Of a DNA stretch of 64,000 nt, positions 1 to 8,179 are shown one piece after another; within the stretch, counting starts at the first letter, position 1; every line of letters starts with the position of its first letter. This DNA comes from Minwuia sp. (GTDB lineage: Bacteria > Pseudomonadota > Alphaproteobacteria > Minwuiales > Minwuiaceae), in contig JARGPL010000037.1 of assembly GCA_029210175.1 (NCBI GenBank), forward strand, positions 86,353 to 150,352. The letters are read 5' to 3'. The notes under the pieces are model-generated. The model saw nothing but the letters and a program-made list of their open reading frames with translations, was not told where the DNA came from and made no database searches. Both the position numbers and the translations under genes were made by a program.

Positions 1-345
1 CGCCAGCGCTTCGCCGGTGTGGCGAACGCCGCACTGACGGCAGAGCGCATCGGTGGCGACGAGACCTGGTACGGGGCCGCGTTCCAGCGGCTCGGCAATC
101 TGGTCAGCGTGCGCCGGGTCGGCGATGTGGAAGGGACCAGCGTCGAGGCCATCGTGACCCGCGCTGAATATCGCCTGCAGGAAGGCAATCTGGAGGGGGC
201 ACTGGCCGAACTGGATGGCCTGAGCGGACCACCGGCGGAGGCTGTTGCGTCATGGCGCAGCACTGCTGAGGCCCGGCTGGAGCTTGAGCAGTCGATCCGC
301 GCCCTGCAGCAGGGCATCTTCCAGAACATGGCACAGGAAGACTGA
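1..345 (+). CDS. Mic60/mitofilin-like inner-membrane protein, C-terminal fragment
   Basis: The reading frame is open from base 1, so only the last 114 residues of a longer protein are present. The segment is helical and ends in a motif-poor tail (QNMAQED). It resembles the C-terminal domain of alphaproteobacterial Mic60/mitofilin homologues (COG4223), which shape the inner membrane. The main support is position: in alphaproteobacteria this gene usually lies between hemD and hemY, and hemY starts 2 bases after this stop. The GTG at base 19 is an internal codon and not a start. The N-terminal transmembrane segment and coiled coil that would confirm the family lie outside the window. Confidence 0.6.
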   Translation, partial: RQRFAGVANAALTAERIGGDETWYGAAFQRLGNLVSVRRVGDVEGTSVEAIVTRAEYRLQEGNLEGALAELDGLSGPPAEAVASWRSTAEARLELEQSIRALQQGIFQNMAQED

Positions 346-347
346 TC

Positions 348-1733
348 GTGATCCGCTTCATCATCCTGTTCGCCATCGTCGTCCTTGTCGCTGTCGGTGC
401 CGCGTGGCTGGCCGATCATCCGGGCAGCATGGCGCTGTCCTGGGCCGGATGGCGCATCGAGACCTCGATCCCCGTGCTGGTGCTGTTCCTGCTGGTGGTG
501 ATGGGGCTTTCGGCGGTGCTCTATCGCATCTGGCTGTGGGTCCTGGGCAGCCCGGGACGCATAGGCTCCGTTCTGCGCGGCAACCGGAAGGAACGCGGCT
601 ACAAGGCGTTGACCGAAGGCATGGCGGCGATTGCGGCGGGGGAGGCGCATGTGGCGTCCCGCGCGGCGGAACAGGCCGAGAAGCTGTTGAACGGCACGCC
701 GATGGCGCAGTTGCTGCGTGCACAGGCGGCGCAACTGGCCGGAGATGACAAGACGGCGGAGAAGTACTTTCGTGCCATGCTGGACACCAAGGAAACCCAA
801 CTGGTGGCCCTGCGCGGCCTGCTGATCCAGGCCGGGCGGCTGGGTGATCATGAACAGGCGCTGGCGCTGGCGGCCAGGGCGCGCAACCTGCGCCCCGGGG
901 CCGGATGGGCCGTCCGCTCCCTGTTCGACCTGCAGGTCTCGGCTGAGGACTGGACCGCAGCGTCCCAGACCGTTGCCGGTGGACAGCGCGCCGGTGTCTA
1001 TACCAGGGAAAACGCGTCCCACAAGCTGGCGGTGCTCTACACGGCTGATGCCCTGGCCAAGGAAGCGGCGGGCCAGCGGCATGAAGCCCTGACCCATGCG
1101 GCCGACGCCATCAAGCAGAACCCGTCGCATGTGCCTGCGGCGGTGCTGGAGGCGCGGTTGCTGGCCGCGTCGGGCAAGGAACGGAAGGCCGTGCGCCATC
1201 TGACATCCGCCTGGCAGCAGACCCGCCATCCGGCCATTGCCGAAGCCTTCCTGGCCCTGAAGCCGGGGGAAAGCCCGGCGGCACGTCTGGCCCGGTTCGA
1301 AGGGCTGCACAAGTCCACGCCGGGCGATGGGGAGAGTCTGCTGGTGCTCGCCCGCCTGGCGCTGGAAGCCGACGAGATGATGCAGGCGAACGAGGCCGCG
1401 CAGCGTGCCATCGACAAGGCGGACATCGTTGATCAGCGCCACTGTCGCCTGATGGTCAGCCTGGCGGAACGCTCCAACGACGGGGCGGAAAAGGCCCGCG
1501 AGTGGCTGATGCGTCTCGCCGACGCCCCGGCCCCGGCCCACTGGCAGTGCACCGAATGCGGCGAGACTCCGCCGGACTGGCACCCGCGCTGCCCGCGCTG
1601 CAGCACCTTCGACAGCCTGAACTGGCAGACGGTGAAGCCGTCGTCGGACTCCGTGCTGCTGCTGGATACGGCAGCCGCCGAAAAGGCCAGTGACACGCCG
1701 GAAGAAGTCGAAGTGGAAACCGTCGCCCGCTGA
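348..1733 (+). CDS. hemY: HemY-type inner-membrane TPR protein
   Basis: This 461-residue protein starts at GTG, 2 bases after the upstream stop. Two hydrophobic segments (about residues 2-20 and 40-62) match the HemY N-terminal domain. A helical TPR-like region rich in Ala and Leu follows from about 90 to 380. HemY proteins sit in the inner membrane and are linked to late tetrapyrrole synthesis, with unclear biochemistry. The C-terminus has a four-cysteine knuckle (C401, C404, C415, C418, spacing CxxC-x10-CxxC) that resembles a rubredoxin or zinc ribbon and could bind zinc, iron or heme. The gene is translationally close to the Mic60-like gene. A cmk- or lapB-linked LapB is less likely given the two N-terminal membrane segments and this neighbour. 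Confidence 0.85.
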   Translation: MIRFIILFAIVVLVAVGAAWLADHPGSMALSWAGWRIETSIPVLVLFLLVVMGLSAVLYRIWLWVLGSPGRIGSVLRGNRKERGYKALTEGMAAIAAGEAHVASRAAEQAEKLLNGTPMAQLLRAQAAQLAGDDKTAEKYFRAMLDTKETQLVALRGLLIQAGRLGDHEQALALAARARNLRPGAGWAVRSLFDLQVSAEDWTAASQTVAGGQRAGVYTRENASHKLAVLYTADALAKEAAGQRHEALTHAADAIKQNPSHVPAAVLEARLLAASGKERKAVRHLTSAWQQTRHPAIAEAFLALKPGESPAARLARFEGLHKSTPGDGESLLVLARLALEADEMMQANEAAQRAIDKADIVDQRHCRLMVSLAERSNDGAEKAREWLMRLADAPAPAHWQCTECGETPPDWHPRCPRCSTFDSLNWQTVKPSSDSVLLLDTAAAEKASDTPEEVEVETVAR

Positions 1734-1773
1734 TCACGTACCGGTGGCGGACGGGCATCTGCGCCTGTGCGGC

Positions 1774-1861
1774 TGTCATACCGGCCTTGAGCCGGTATCC
1801 CCGCCTTGCAGCCATCGTGGCTGGCAAGAAGAGTGGCCCCCGCATCAGGTGCGGGGTGACA
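1774..1861. repeat. Palindromic intergenic repeat with three stem-loops
   Basis: About 88 bases after hemY fold into three consecutive hairpins. They are ATACCGGC/GCCGGTAT (1778-1785 with 1791-1798), a CTTGC-AGCCA/TGGCTGGCAAG arm pair (about 1804-1828) and CCCCGCA/TGCGGGG (1838-1844 with 1850-1856). The unit is bounded by TGTCA (1774-1778) and TGACA (1857-1861), a short terminal inverted repeat. Dispersed palindromic repeats of this style are common between genes in alphaproteobacteria. This one could also serve as the 3' end signal for hemY. Confidence 0.6.
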
Positions 1862-1968
1862 AGTGAGTGGGGTGTCATCTGCACACACAGCCCTTCCAGG
1901 GCGATCCCGGACCTCGTGCGTGCATCCAGCCTCTCGACATGAAATGCGCTTTCCCGTTCAGATCGTGC

Positions 1969-2292
1969 TCACGGCATGCCATCCCTGTCCGGCCAGCCGG
2001 GGCGGTTGTCGGGGGAAAAGCTGGCGGAATGAAACTCGCGCGGTGGTGGCGCGATATGCAATTCGATGCTCTCTGTCTGCGTGTCGTAGACGGCAACCGA
2101 ATACATCGTCCGCCGCCTCTCATCCGCGCTGAGTTGATAGAAATCGAACGCCATGTAGCGTCCGTCGCTCGACAGCACCGTGCGCTTGATCTGGTAGGGA
2201 TCGAGCACCTTCTGTGCCTGGGCAGAAACCCCGGCAAGCAGGGGCAGCAGGGCGAGCAGCGCCGCGCCGCTTGTGGCCAATCGTCTAAGCAT
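1969..2292 (-). CDS. Small secreted protein, probably a truncated beta-propeller fragment
   Basis: This 107-residue protein has a clear signal peptide (basic start, Leu/Ala core, AQA cleavage site near residue 26). The mature part carries phrases typical of PD40/TolB or S9-peptidase propeller blades (LSSDGRYMAF and ASFSPDN), but only about one and a half blades are present before the stop. A working propeller would need several hundred residues. Downstream sequence is noncoding and ends in the palindromic repeat at 1774-1861, so the gene is probably a 5' remnant. It could instead be a real small periplasmic protein; no partner gene suggests a role. Confidence 0.45.
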   Translation of the reverse strand: MLRRLATSGAALLALLPLLAGVSAQAQKVLDPYQIKRTVLSSDGRYMAFDFYQLSADERRRTMYSVAVYDTQTESIELHIAPPPREFHSASFSPDNRPGWPDRDGMP

Positions 2293-2363
2293 CAGTCCTG
2301 CATTCCTGTCGCCTGAACTCCCGTTCAGATAGGCATGGCGACGGGATCGGCAACCTGTTTCCG

Positions 2364-3029
2364 TCAGGTGATCCGCGCGATGGCGGCGTCGAGCTGGTCG
2401 AAATGGTCGATCACCGCGTCCGCGCCCAGATCGTGGGCTGAACCCCGGCCATAGCCGAAGCTGACGGCGACCACGGGAACACCGGCGTTGCGGGCGGCGC
2501 CGACATCGGTCGCGGAATCACCCACCATGATGGCCCGTTCCGCGTCACCGCCGGCCAGCCGGATGGTTTCCAGCAGGTGGCGGCCGTCCGGTTTGCGGAA
2601 CGCGAAGGTGTCCGACCCGACCACCGCGTCGAAGTGGTGGTGCAGGCCCAGCAGGTCCAGCATCCGGTCGGTGAAGTCGAAGCGCTTGTTGGTGCATATG
2701 GCGACCCTGGCGCCGCGCGCCTTCCAGCGCAGCACGGCGGCGATGGCACCGGGAAAGGGTTCGCTCCGGTCGGCCAGATGGGCGCGGTAATGTTCCAGAA
2801 ACAGGCCCATCAGGCGGTCGTAGGCTGCGCCTTCCGGCAGGTCACCGGTATCGCGGAAACTGCCCTGGATCATCGGTCCGGCCCCGTCGCCGATCAGGTC
2901 CTTCACCCGCGCGTAGGACACATCCGCCCGGCCTTCGTGCCGCAGCAGCCAGCGCACCGTGCCATAGAGGTCGGGGGCGGTGTCGATCAGGGTGCCGTCG
3001 AGATCGAATACGATGGTGTTCGCGATCAT
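2364..3029 (-). CDS. gph: Phosphoglycolate phosphatase-like HAD hydrolase
   Basis: This 221-residue HAD-superfamily phosphatase has motif I FDLDGTLID (D9 nucleophile, D11 general acid), motif II in CTNKRFDF and motif III/IV in GDSATDVGAARNAG. A helical cap lies between motifs I and II. The family member closest in layout is Gph, which removes 2-phosphoglycolate made by DNA repair or oxygenase side reactions. Other small phosphorylated substrates are possible, since HAD substrate range cannot be read from sequence. The gene is divergent from glmU, with about 167 bases between their starts. Confidence 0.75.
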   Translation of the reverse strand: MIANTIVFDLDGTLIDTAPDLYGTVRWLLRHEGRADVSYARVKDLIGDGAGPMIQGSFRDTGDLPEGAAYDRLMGLFLEHYRAHLADRSEPFPGAIAAVLRWKARGARVAICTNKRFDFTDRMLDLLGLHHHFDAVVGSDTFAFRKPDGRHLLETIRLAGGDAERAIMVGDSATDVGAARNAGVPVVAVSFGYGRGSAHDLGADAVIDHFDQLDAAIARIT

Positions 3030-3125
3030 GTCGGCCCGCCCATGTGAAGTACATTCTCCAAGAGGCGCGGTTTACAGCAGGAATGGCACGGTGTCTGCAA
3101 CCCTCTGAAACATCGTTTGAATTGT

Positions 3126-3170
3126 TGTGCAACATGGGACTGTGCAACTGTCGCCCCGCGTCGGGGTGCG
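3126..3170. promoter_or_regulatory. Direct repeat and hairpin in the gph-glmU divergent region
   Basis: TGTGCAAC occurs twice, at 3126-3133 and 3141-3148, with a 15-base period. A short hairpin follows, CCCCG (3154-3158) with CGGGG (3162-3166) and a 3-base loop. This lies just upstream of the glmU ribosome binding site and could be an operator or leader structure, but it may be chance. Confidence 0.25.
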
Positions 3171-3196
3171 AGGCAGATTTCTGGAAGGGGTCGGGT

Positions 3197-4570
3197 ATGG
3201 GTTCGAAGCCGGGTGGATCAAGGGCACTGGCAGCCGTCGTGCTGGCCGCAGGCAAGGGCACGCGGATGAAATCGGACTTGCCGAAGGTGCTGCACCGGGT
3301 CGCCGGCAAGCCGATGATCAACCACATTCTGGATGCGCTGGCACCGCTGCAACCCGCGCGCACGACGGCGGTCGTGGCCCCGGGCTATGACGATGTGGCC
3401 GCCGCCGTTGCCCCTGCCGAGACCGCGATCCAGAGCCCTGCACGCGGCACCGGTGACGCGGTGCTGGCGGCGCGGGAGACCCTGACGGATTTCGACGGCA
3501 CCGTGCTGGTACTGTTCGGTGATACGCCGCTGCTGACCACCGCCACCATCACCGCGATGGTCGATGCCATGGACGGGTCGGAAGATCCGGCGGTCGCCGT
3601 GCTGGGGTTCCGCCCCGAAGATCCGGCGGCCTATGGTCGGCTGGTGACATCGGGTGAGGGGCAGCTGGAAGCCATTGTCGAATTCAAGGACTGTTCCGAC
3701 GCGCAGAAGCAGATCACGCTCTGCAATGCCGGGATCATGGGGCTGGACGGCCGGGTGGCGCTGTCGCTGCTGGAACGGATCGACAGCAACAATGCGCAGA
3801 ACGAATTCTACCTGACCGATGTGGTGGCCATCGCCCGCAGTGACGGGCGCGCCTGCGTCGTCGTCGAAGGCGATGAGGAAGAGGTCATGGGCGTCGACAG
3901 CCGGCTGAAGCTGGCGGAGGCGGAAGCCGTGGCCCAGCGTCGCCTGCGGGCGGCGGCGATGGCCAACGGGGCAACCCTGATCGCGCCGGAAACCATCTGG
4001 TTTTCCACTGACACCGCGCTGGGCCGCGATGTGGTGATCGAACCGCATGTGGTCTTCGGCCCGGGCGTGACTGTGGCCGACAATGTGCGCATCAAGTCGT
4101 TCAGTCATCTGGAAGGGGCGACCCTGGCGACCAAGGCCGACATCGGACCCTACGCCCGCCTGCGCCCCGGCGCGGATGTGCGCGAAGGGGCAAAGATCGG
4201 CAACTTCGTCGAGGTGAAGAAGGCGGTGATCGAAGAGGGCGCGAAGGTCAATCACCTCAGCTACATCGGTGACGCGCATGTCGGGGCAGGGGCGAACATC
4301 GGTGCCGGTACAATCACCTGCAACTACGACGGTTTCCTGAAGTATCAGACCAATATCGGTGCCGGGGCCTTCATCGGGTCCAACAGCGCGCTGGTGGCAC
4401 CGGTGACCATCGGCGCCGGTGCCATCGTTGGTGCCGGTTCGACCATTGCCAAGGATGTACCCGAAAATGCGCTGGTCGTGACCCGCGCCAGGCCTGTTGC
4501 AAAGGACGGCTGGGCAGCGGATTTCCGCGTCCGGCAAGCCGCCGCCAAGGCTGCGCAGAAGAAAAGATAG
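3197..4570 (+). CDS. glmU: Bifunctional GlmU, UDP-GlcNAc synthesis
   Basis: This 457-residue enzyme acetylates glucosamine-1-phosphate and then uridylylates it to UDP-GlcNAc, the precursor of peptidoglycan and lipid A. The N-terminal nucleotidyltransferase domain opens with VVLAAGKGTRMKSDLPK (residues 14-30), including the LxxGxGTxM loop. The C-terminal half is a left-handed beta helix with repeated hexapeptides such as IGAGTI and VGAGANIGAG. The ATG at 3197 is chosen because it follows GGAAGGGG and gives normal family length; the frame stays open upstream to 3044 but that leader is unlike the family. glmS lies directly downstream, so the two committed GlcN/UDP-GlcNAc enzymes are neighbours. 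Confidence 0.95.
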   Translation: MGSKPGGSRALAAVVLAAGKGTRMKSDLPKVLHRVAGKPMINHILDALAPLQPARTTAVVAPGYDDVAAAVAPAETAIQSPARGTGDAVLAARETLTDFDGTVLVLFGDTPLLTTATITAMVDAMDGSEDPAVAVLGFRPEDPAAYGRLVTSGEGQLEAIVEFKDCSDAQKQITLCNAGIMGLDGRVALSLLERIDSNNAQNEFYLTDVVAIARSDGRACVVVEGDEEEVMGVDSRLKLAEAEAVAQRRLRAAAMANGATLIAPETIWFSTDTALGRDVVIEPHVVFGPGVTVADNVRIKSFSHLEGATLATKADIGPYARLRPGADVREGAKIGNFVEVKKAVIEEGAKVNHLSYIGDAHVGAGANIGAGTITCNYDGFLKYQTNIGAGAFIGSNSALVAPVTIGAGAIVGAGSTIAKDVPENALVVTRARPVAKDGWAADFRVRQAAAKAAQKKR

Positions 4571-4574
4571 AACC

Positions 4575-4591
4575 GCCGTCTCTCTGACGGC
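4575..4591 (+). terminator. Short hairpin after glmU
   Basis: GCCGTC (4575-4580) pairs with GACGGC (4586-4591) around a 5-base loop, four bases after the glmU stop. There is no T run, so intrinsic termination is uncertain. Confidence 0.3.
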
Positions 4592-4595
4592 AGAA

Positions 4596-4680
4596 GCCTG
4601 CATCGGCCCTCGCCCCCACCCGACTGCCTGCGCCCGTATCCTGATTGGATGGCCGGGTGGGGGCGAGGGCCGATGCAGGC
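4596..4680. repeat. Perfect 27-bp inverted repeat between glmU and glmS
   Basis: Bases 4596-4622 are the exact reverse complement of 4654-4680 (27 of 27), separated by a 31-base loop. The arms are GC-rich, opening with GCCTGCATCGGCC. The structure ends 32 bases before the glmS start. It could be a terminator, an mRNA-stability or processing element controlling glmS separately from glmU, or a palindromic mobile repeat. Confidence 0.8.
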
Positions 4681-4712
4681 GCCAATCAACAAGCGATCTG
4701 AGGAACTGAGCC

Positions 4713-6536
4713 ATGTGTGGAATTGTCGGTGTCATCGGGAACGATACGGTTGCGGCCCGCCTGGTCGAGGGGCTGCGACGGCTGGAATATCGCGGCTATG
4801 ATTCCGCCGGGATCGCGACCCTGGTCGACGGCGGCATCGACCGCCGCCGGGCCGAGGGCAAGCTGATCAATCTGGAGAACGTGGTGCGCGAGCAGCCGCT
4901 GGACGGCATCATCGGCATCGGCCATACCCGCTGGGCCACCCATGGTGTACCGAACCAGACCAACGCACACCCGCATGCGACCGACAAGGTGGCGCTGGTC
5001 CACAACGGCATCATCGAGAACTACCGCGAACTGGCTGCCGAACTGTCCGCAGCCGGGGCGGTTTTCGCCTCCGAAACCGATACCGAGATCGTTGCGCACC
5101 TGATCACCCGCAACATCAATGACGGTGACACGCCGCAACAGGCCGTGGCCCGCGCCCTGAAACGGCTGGAAGGCGCTTTCGCCCTGGCCATCATCTTCGC
5201 CGGTCATGACGGCATGATGATCGGTGCCCGCCGTGGCAGCCCGCTGGCCGTGGGTTATGGCGACGGGGAGATGTTCCTGGGCTCCGACGCCATGGCGCTG
5301 GCCCCCATGACCAACCGCATCAGCTACCTGGAAGAAGGGGACTATGTCGTTCTGGGCAAGGACGGCGGCACCTTCTACGACGCCGATGACAATGAGGTCG
5401 TGCGGGAGGTCAAGCAGTCCGCGATCTCCGGTGCCATGATCGGCAAGGGCAATCACCGCCACTTCATGCTGAAGGAGATATTCGAACAGCCTGCCGTCAT
5501 CGGTGACACGCTGCACAGCTATCTCAACCCGGCGACGGGCGAGATTCACATGCCGCCGATGCCGTTCGACATGGCCAAGGTAACCAAGGTGACGATCATC
5601 GCCTGCGGCACGTCGTTCTATGCGGCGATGGTGGCGAAATACTGGTTCGAGAGCGTGGCACGGCTGGCGGTCGAGGTCGATGTGGCCTCCGAATTCCGCT
5701 ATCGCGAGGCACCGCTGCCGGCGGGGGGACTTGCCATCTTCATCTCCCAGTCCGGGGAGACGGCGGACACGCTGGCGGCCCTGCAGTACGCGAAGGCCAA
5801 CGGCCAGCATATCGCGGCAATCGTGAACGTGCCCGAAAGCTCCATCGCGCGCGAAGCCGATCTGGTGCTGCCGACGCTTGCCGGCCCAGAGATCGGTGTT
5901 GCCTCCACCAAGGCGTTCACCTGCCAGCTGGCCACGCTGGCCTGTCTGGTGATTGCCACTGCCCGCGCCAGGGGCGCGATCGACGAGGCGGAGGAAGACC
6001 GCCTGTCCGCCGCCATCGCCCATGTGCCGGCCATGGCCGCCGAGGTACTGAACCATGACGACAGGATCCGCGCGTTGGCACACAACATCTTCGAAGCGCG
6101 CGACGTGCTGTATCTGGGGCGCGGACCCGGTTATCCGATCGCGCTGGAAGGTGCGCTGAAACTGAAGGAAATTTCATACATCCACGCCGAAGGCTACGCC
6201 TCCGGCGAGATGAAGCATGGCCCCATCGCCCTGATCGATGAACTGGTGCCGGTGATCGTCATTGCGCCGAGTGACAAGTGGTTCGACAAGACGATTTCCA
6301 ACATGCGCGAAGTCATGGCCCGTGGCGGACGGGTGATCTTCCTGTCCGACAAGGTGGGCCTGGACGAGGTGGGTGATGATGCCTGGGCCACGGTGGAATT
6401 GCCGATAGCTGACCCGTTCGTGGCGCCGATTCTCTATTCCATCCCTGTGCAGTTGCTCGCCTATCATGTGGCGGTGCTGAAGGGGACAGATGTGGACCAG
6501 CCGAGGAACCTCGCCAAGTCAGTCACCGTGGAATAG
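4713..6536 (+). CDS. glmS: Glutamine:fructose-6-phosphate aminotransferase
   Basis: This 607-residue isomerizing aminotransferase makes glucosamine-6-phosphate from fructose-6-phosphate and glutamine. The sequence starts MCGIVGVIG, so Cys2 becomes the N-terminal nucleophile of the class II glutaminase domain after Met removal; that fixes the start at 4713. RWATHG and EYRGYDSAG are typical glutaminase signatures. Two SIS sugar-isomerase domains follow, with SQSGETADT and KLKEISYIHAEGY, and the protein ends in the family's KSVTVE tail. Length is normal. It is preceded by the 27-bp inverted repeat, so it may be expressed as a separate unit from glmU. No glmS ribozyme is expected in this phylum and none was seen. 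Confidence 0.96.
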   Translation: MCGIVGVIGNDTVAARLVEGLRRLEYRGYDSAGIATLVDGGIDRRRAEGKLINLENVVREQPLDGIIGIGHTRWATHGVPNQTNAHPHATDKVALVHNGIIENYRELAAELSAAGAVFASETDTEIVAHLITRNINDGDTPQQAVARALKRLEGAFALAIIFAGHDGMMIGARRGSPLAVGYGDGEMFLGSDAMALAPMTNRISYLEEGDYVVLGKDGGTFYDADDNEVVREVKQSAISGAMIGKGNHRHFMLKEIFEQPAVIGDTLHSYLNPATGEIHMPPMPFDMAKVTKVTIIACGTSFYAAMVAKYWFESVARLAVEVDVASEFRYREAPLPAGGLAIFISQSGETADTLAALQYAKANGQHIAAIVNVPESSIAREADLVLPTLAGPEIGVASTKAFTCQLATLACLVIATARARGAIDEAEEDRLSAAIAHVPAMAAEVLNHDDRIRALAHNIFEARDVLYLGRGPGYPIALEGALKLKEISYIHAEGYASGEMKHGPIALIDELVPVIVIAPSDKWFDKTISNMREVMARGGRVIFLSDKVGLDEVGDDAWATVELPIADPFVAPILYSIPVQLLAYHVAVLKGTDVDQPRNLAKSVTVE

Positions 6537-6567
6537 CCGACGACCCTCGTGAGATATCCGGGAGCTT

Positions 6568-7504
6568 GTGTCCAACAGGACTTGTGCCAACGATCGCATT
6601 TTGGCAATTTCACAGATGTGCTTGGGGGGCGCTGTATTCAGGCGGAAACTGGGCATGGCTGAATTGCCACCGACGTCGGCGATCGATGAACAGACCGACA
6701 GCGGGTTGGCGGATGCGGTGCTGCGACTCCAGGCTGAGAATGCCCTGCGCAAGGAAAGCGCGGACAATCGTGCGAAAAAGGGCATCTTCCTGACCAGCAT
6801 GAGCCATGAACTGCCATGACCGCTGAATGCCATCGTTGGTCTTGCTGAATTTCTGCTGACGGATGTCGGGCGTGCATTGGGGGAAACCAGGCAGGCGCAG
6901 TACCTGAGCGATATCGTCTTCTCCAGCCGCCACCTGAGTGCGATCATCAACGACATCCTGGATCTGAGCAGTGCGGAGACTGGCCAGTACAGGATCTGCC
7001 TGACCGATGTGCCTGTACGCGAGAATCTGGAACGCGTGCGGCGCATGTTTGCTGCGAAGGCGGCGGAACAGGACGTGCAACTGATCATCGACATGGCGGA
7101 AGATGACGAGATCTCGATCCGGGTCGATCAGCGCGCGCTCAATCAGATGTTGATCAGTCTGGTGGCCAACAGCCTGCGACATACGACTGCCAACGGGACG
7201 ATCCGGCTTGAATGCCAGGCATCCGACGCCGGTCTCGACATTGCTGGTGCGCGACACCGGTTCAGGTATCGCGGTCGATGAGATCGACATCGTCCTGCGT
7301 CCGTTTCAGCGCGGCAGCAATGTCGGCACCGGGGACAATGGCATCGGGCTGGGGCTGGCGCTGACGCGCGAATTGATGGACTCGCATGGTGGCCAGCTGC
7401 GCCTGGAGAGCGCCGTGGGTCAGGGCACAACCGTCACCCTGCATTTCCCCGATGCCATGGTGTTCGCGAGCCTGGGCACCATGACCGAGCCGGATGTCGC
7501 CTGA
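6568..7504 (+). pseudogene. Hybrid-type sensor histidine kinase remnant (in-frame stop plus frameshift)
   Basis: The H-box reads SMSHEL-P-stop-PLNAIVG: the TGA at 6817-6819 replaces the residues that normally form the HELRTPLN motif, directly after the phospho-accepting His. The same frame continues through the dimerisation helices and an N-box (LNQMLISLVANSLRH), then breaks near 7245. The G1/F/G2 region (VRDTGSGIAVDEIDI, GLGLALTRELMDSHGG) is one frame later, consistent with a single extra base. There is no sensor, PAS or membrane region upstream, so the 5' part is also missing. Three lesions make a functional kinase very unlikely. No response regulator is adjacent. Confidence 0.85.
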
Positions 7505-7534
7505 CCGGCAGGACGCCCGACGCCCGATCTCGAA

Positions 7535-8065
7535 TTACGCAGACTGTGCGGCTTTCATGGCCTTTTCGATCAGCTTGCAGGCCTCTCCCGCTTCACCCCA
7601 GCGCTGAACCTTCACCCACTTGCCACTCTCCAGATCCTTGTAATGCTCAAAGAAGTGGGCGATCTGGTCCAGCAGGATCTGGGGCAGGGCGCGGTAGCTT
7701 TCGACGTTGCTGTAGTACGGATGCAGGGAATCATGCGGCACGGCCAGCAGCTTCTCATCCAGCCCGGCCTCATCTTCCATGATCAGCACACCGATAGGGC
7801 GCGACCGCAACACCGCGCCTGGCACCACGGGCACGTTGCCCGCGACCAGCACGTCCACCGGATCGCCGTCATCGGCCAGCGTGTGCGGGATGAAGCCATA
7901 GTTGCAGGGATAGAACATCGACGTGTGCAGGAACCGGTCCACGACCATGGCCCCGGACGCCTTGTCGATCTCGTACTTCACGGGCACGCCGCCAATCGGA
8001 ATCTCGATGATGACATTGATGTCCCAGGGAGCGTTCTTGCCGACCGGGATGTTGTCTATGATCAT
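7535..8065 (-). CDS. ppa: Inorganic pyrophosphatase, family I
   Basis: This 176-residue soluble enzyme hydrolyses PPi and so pulls biosynthetic reactions forward. The metal-binding signature DGDPVDVLV (DxDPxD) is present, as are the flanking EIPIGG and [10 protein letters not shown] segments found in bacterial family I enzymes. The ATG at 8065 is preferred: it follows AGGAG about 9 bases upstream and gives the usual length. An in-frame ATG at 8098 would add 11 residues. It is divergent from the flavoprotein gene at 8180, and the shared region is only about 110 bases. Confidence 0.95.
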   Translation of the reverse strand: MIIDNIPVGKNAPWDINVIIEIPIGGVPVKYEIDKASGAMVVDRFLHTSMFYPCNYGFIPHTLADDGDPVDVLVAGNVPVVPGAVLRSRPIGVLIMEDEAGLDEKLLAVPHDSLHPYYSNVESYRALPQILLDQIAHFFEHYKDLESGKWVKVQRWGEAGEACKLIEKAMKAAQSA

Positions 8066-8179
8066 GGTAGTGTTCTCCTGCGCGAGGGTCGGTTTCATAG
8101 CATGTTCGCGCCGGGAACAGGGACAGAGTTTGGGGTTGGGGGGACTGTGGTGTGAACGCTTTGGCCAGGAGACTGCCGC

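Noticed and set aside
3044..3196. Extended N-terminus of glmU from the first in-frame ATG
   Set aside because: The 51-residue extension is unlike the family; ATG 3197 has a good ribosome binding site and gives normal length.
4596..4680. glmS ribozyme or riboswitch in the inverted repeat
   Set aside because: The element is a plain perfect palindrome without ribozyme core features, and the glmS ribozyme is a Gram-positive feature.
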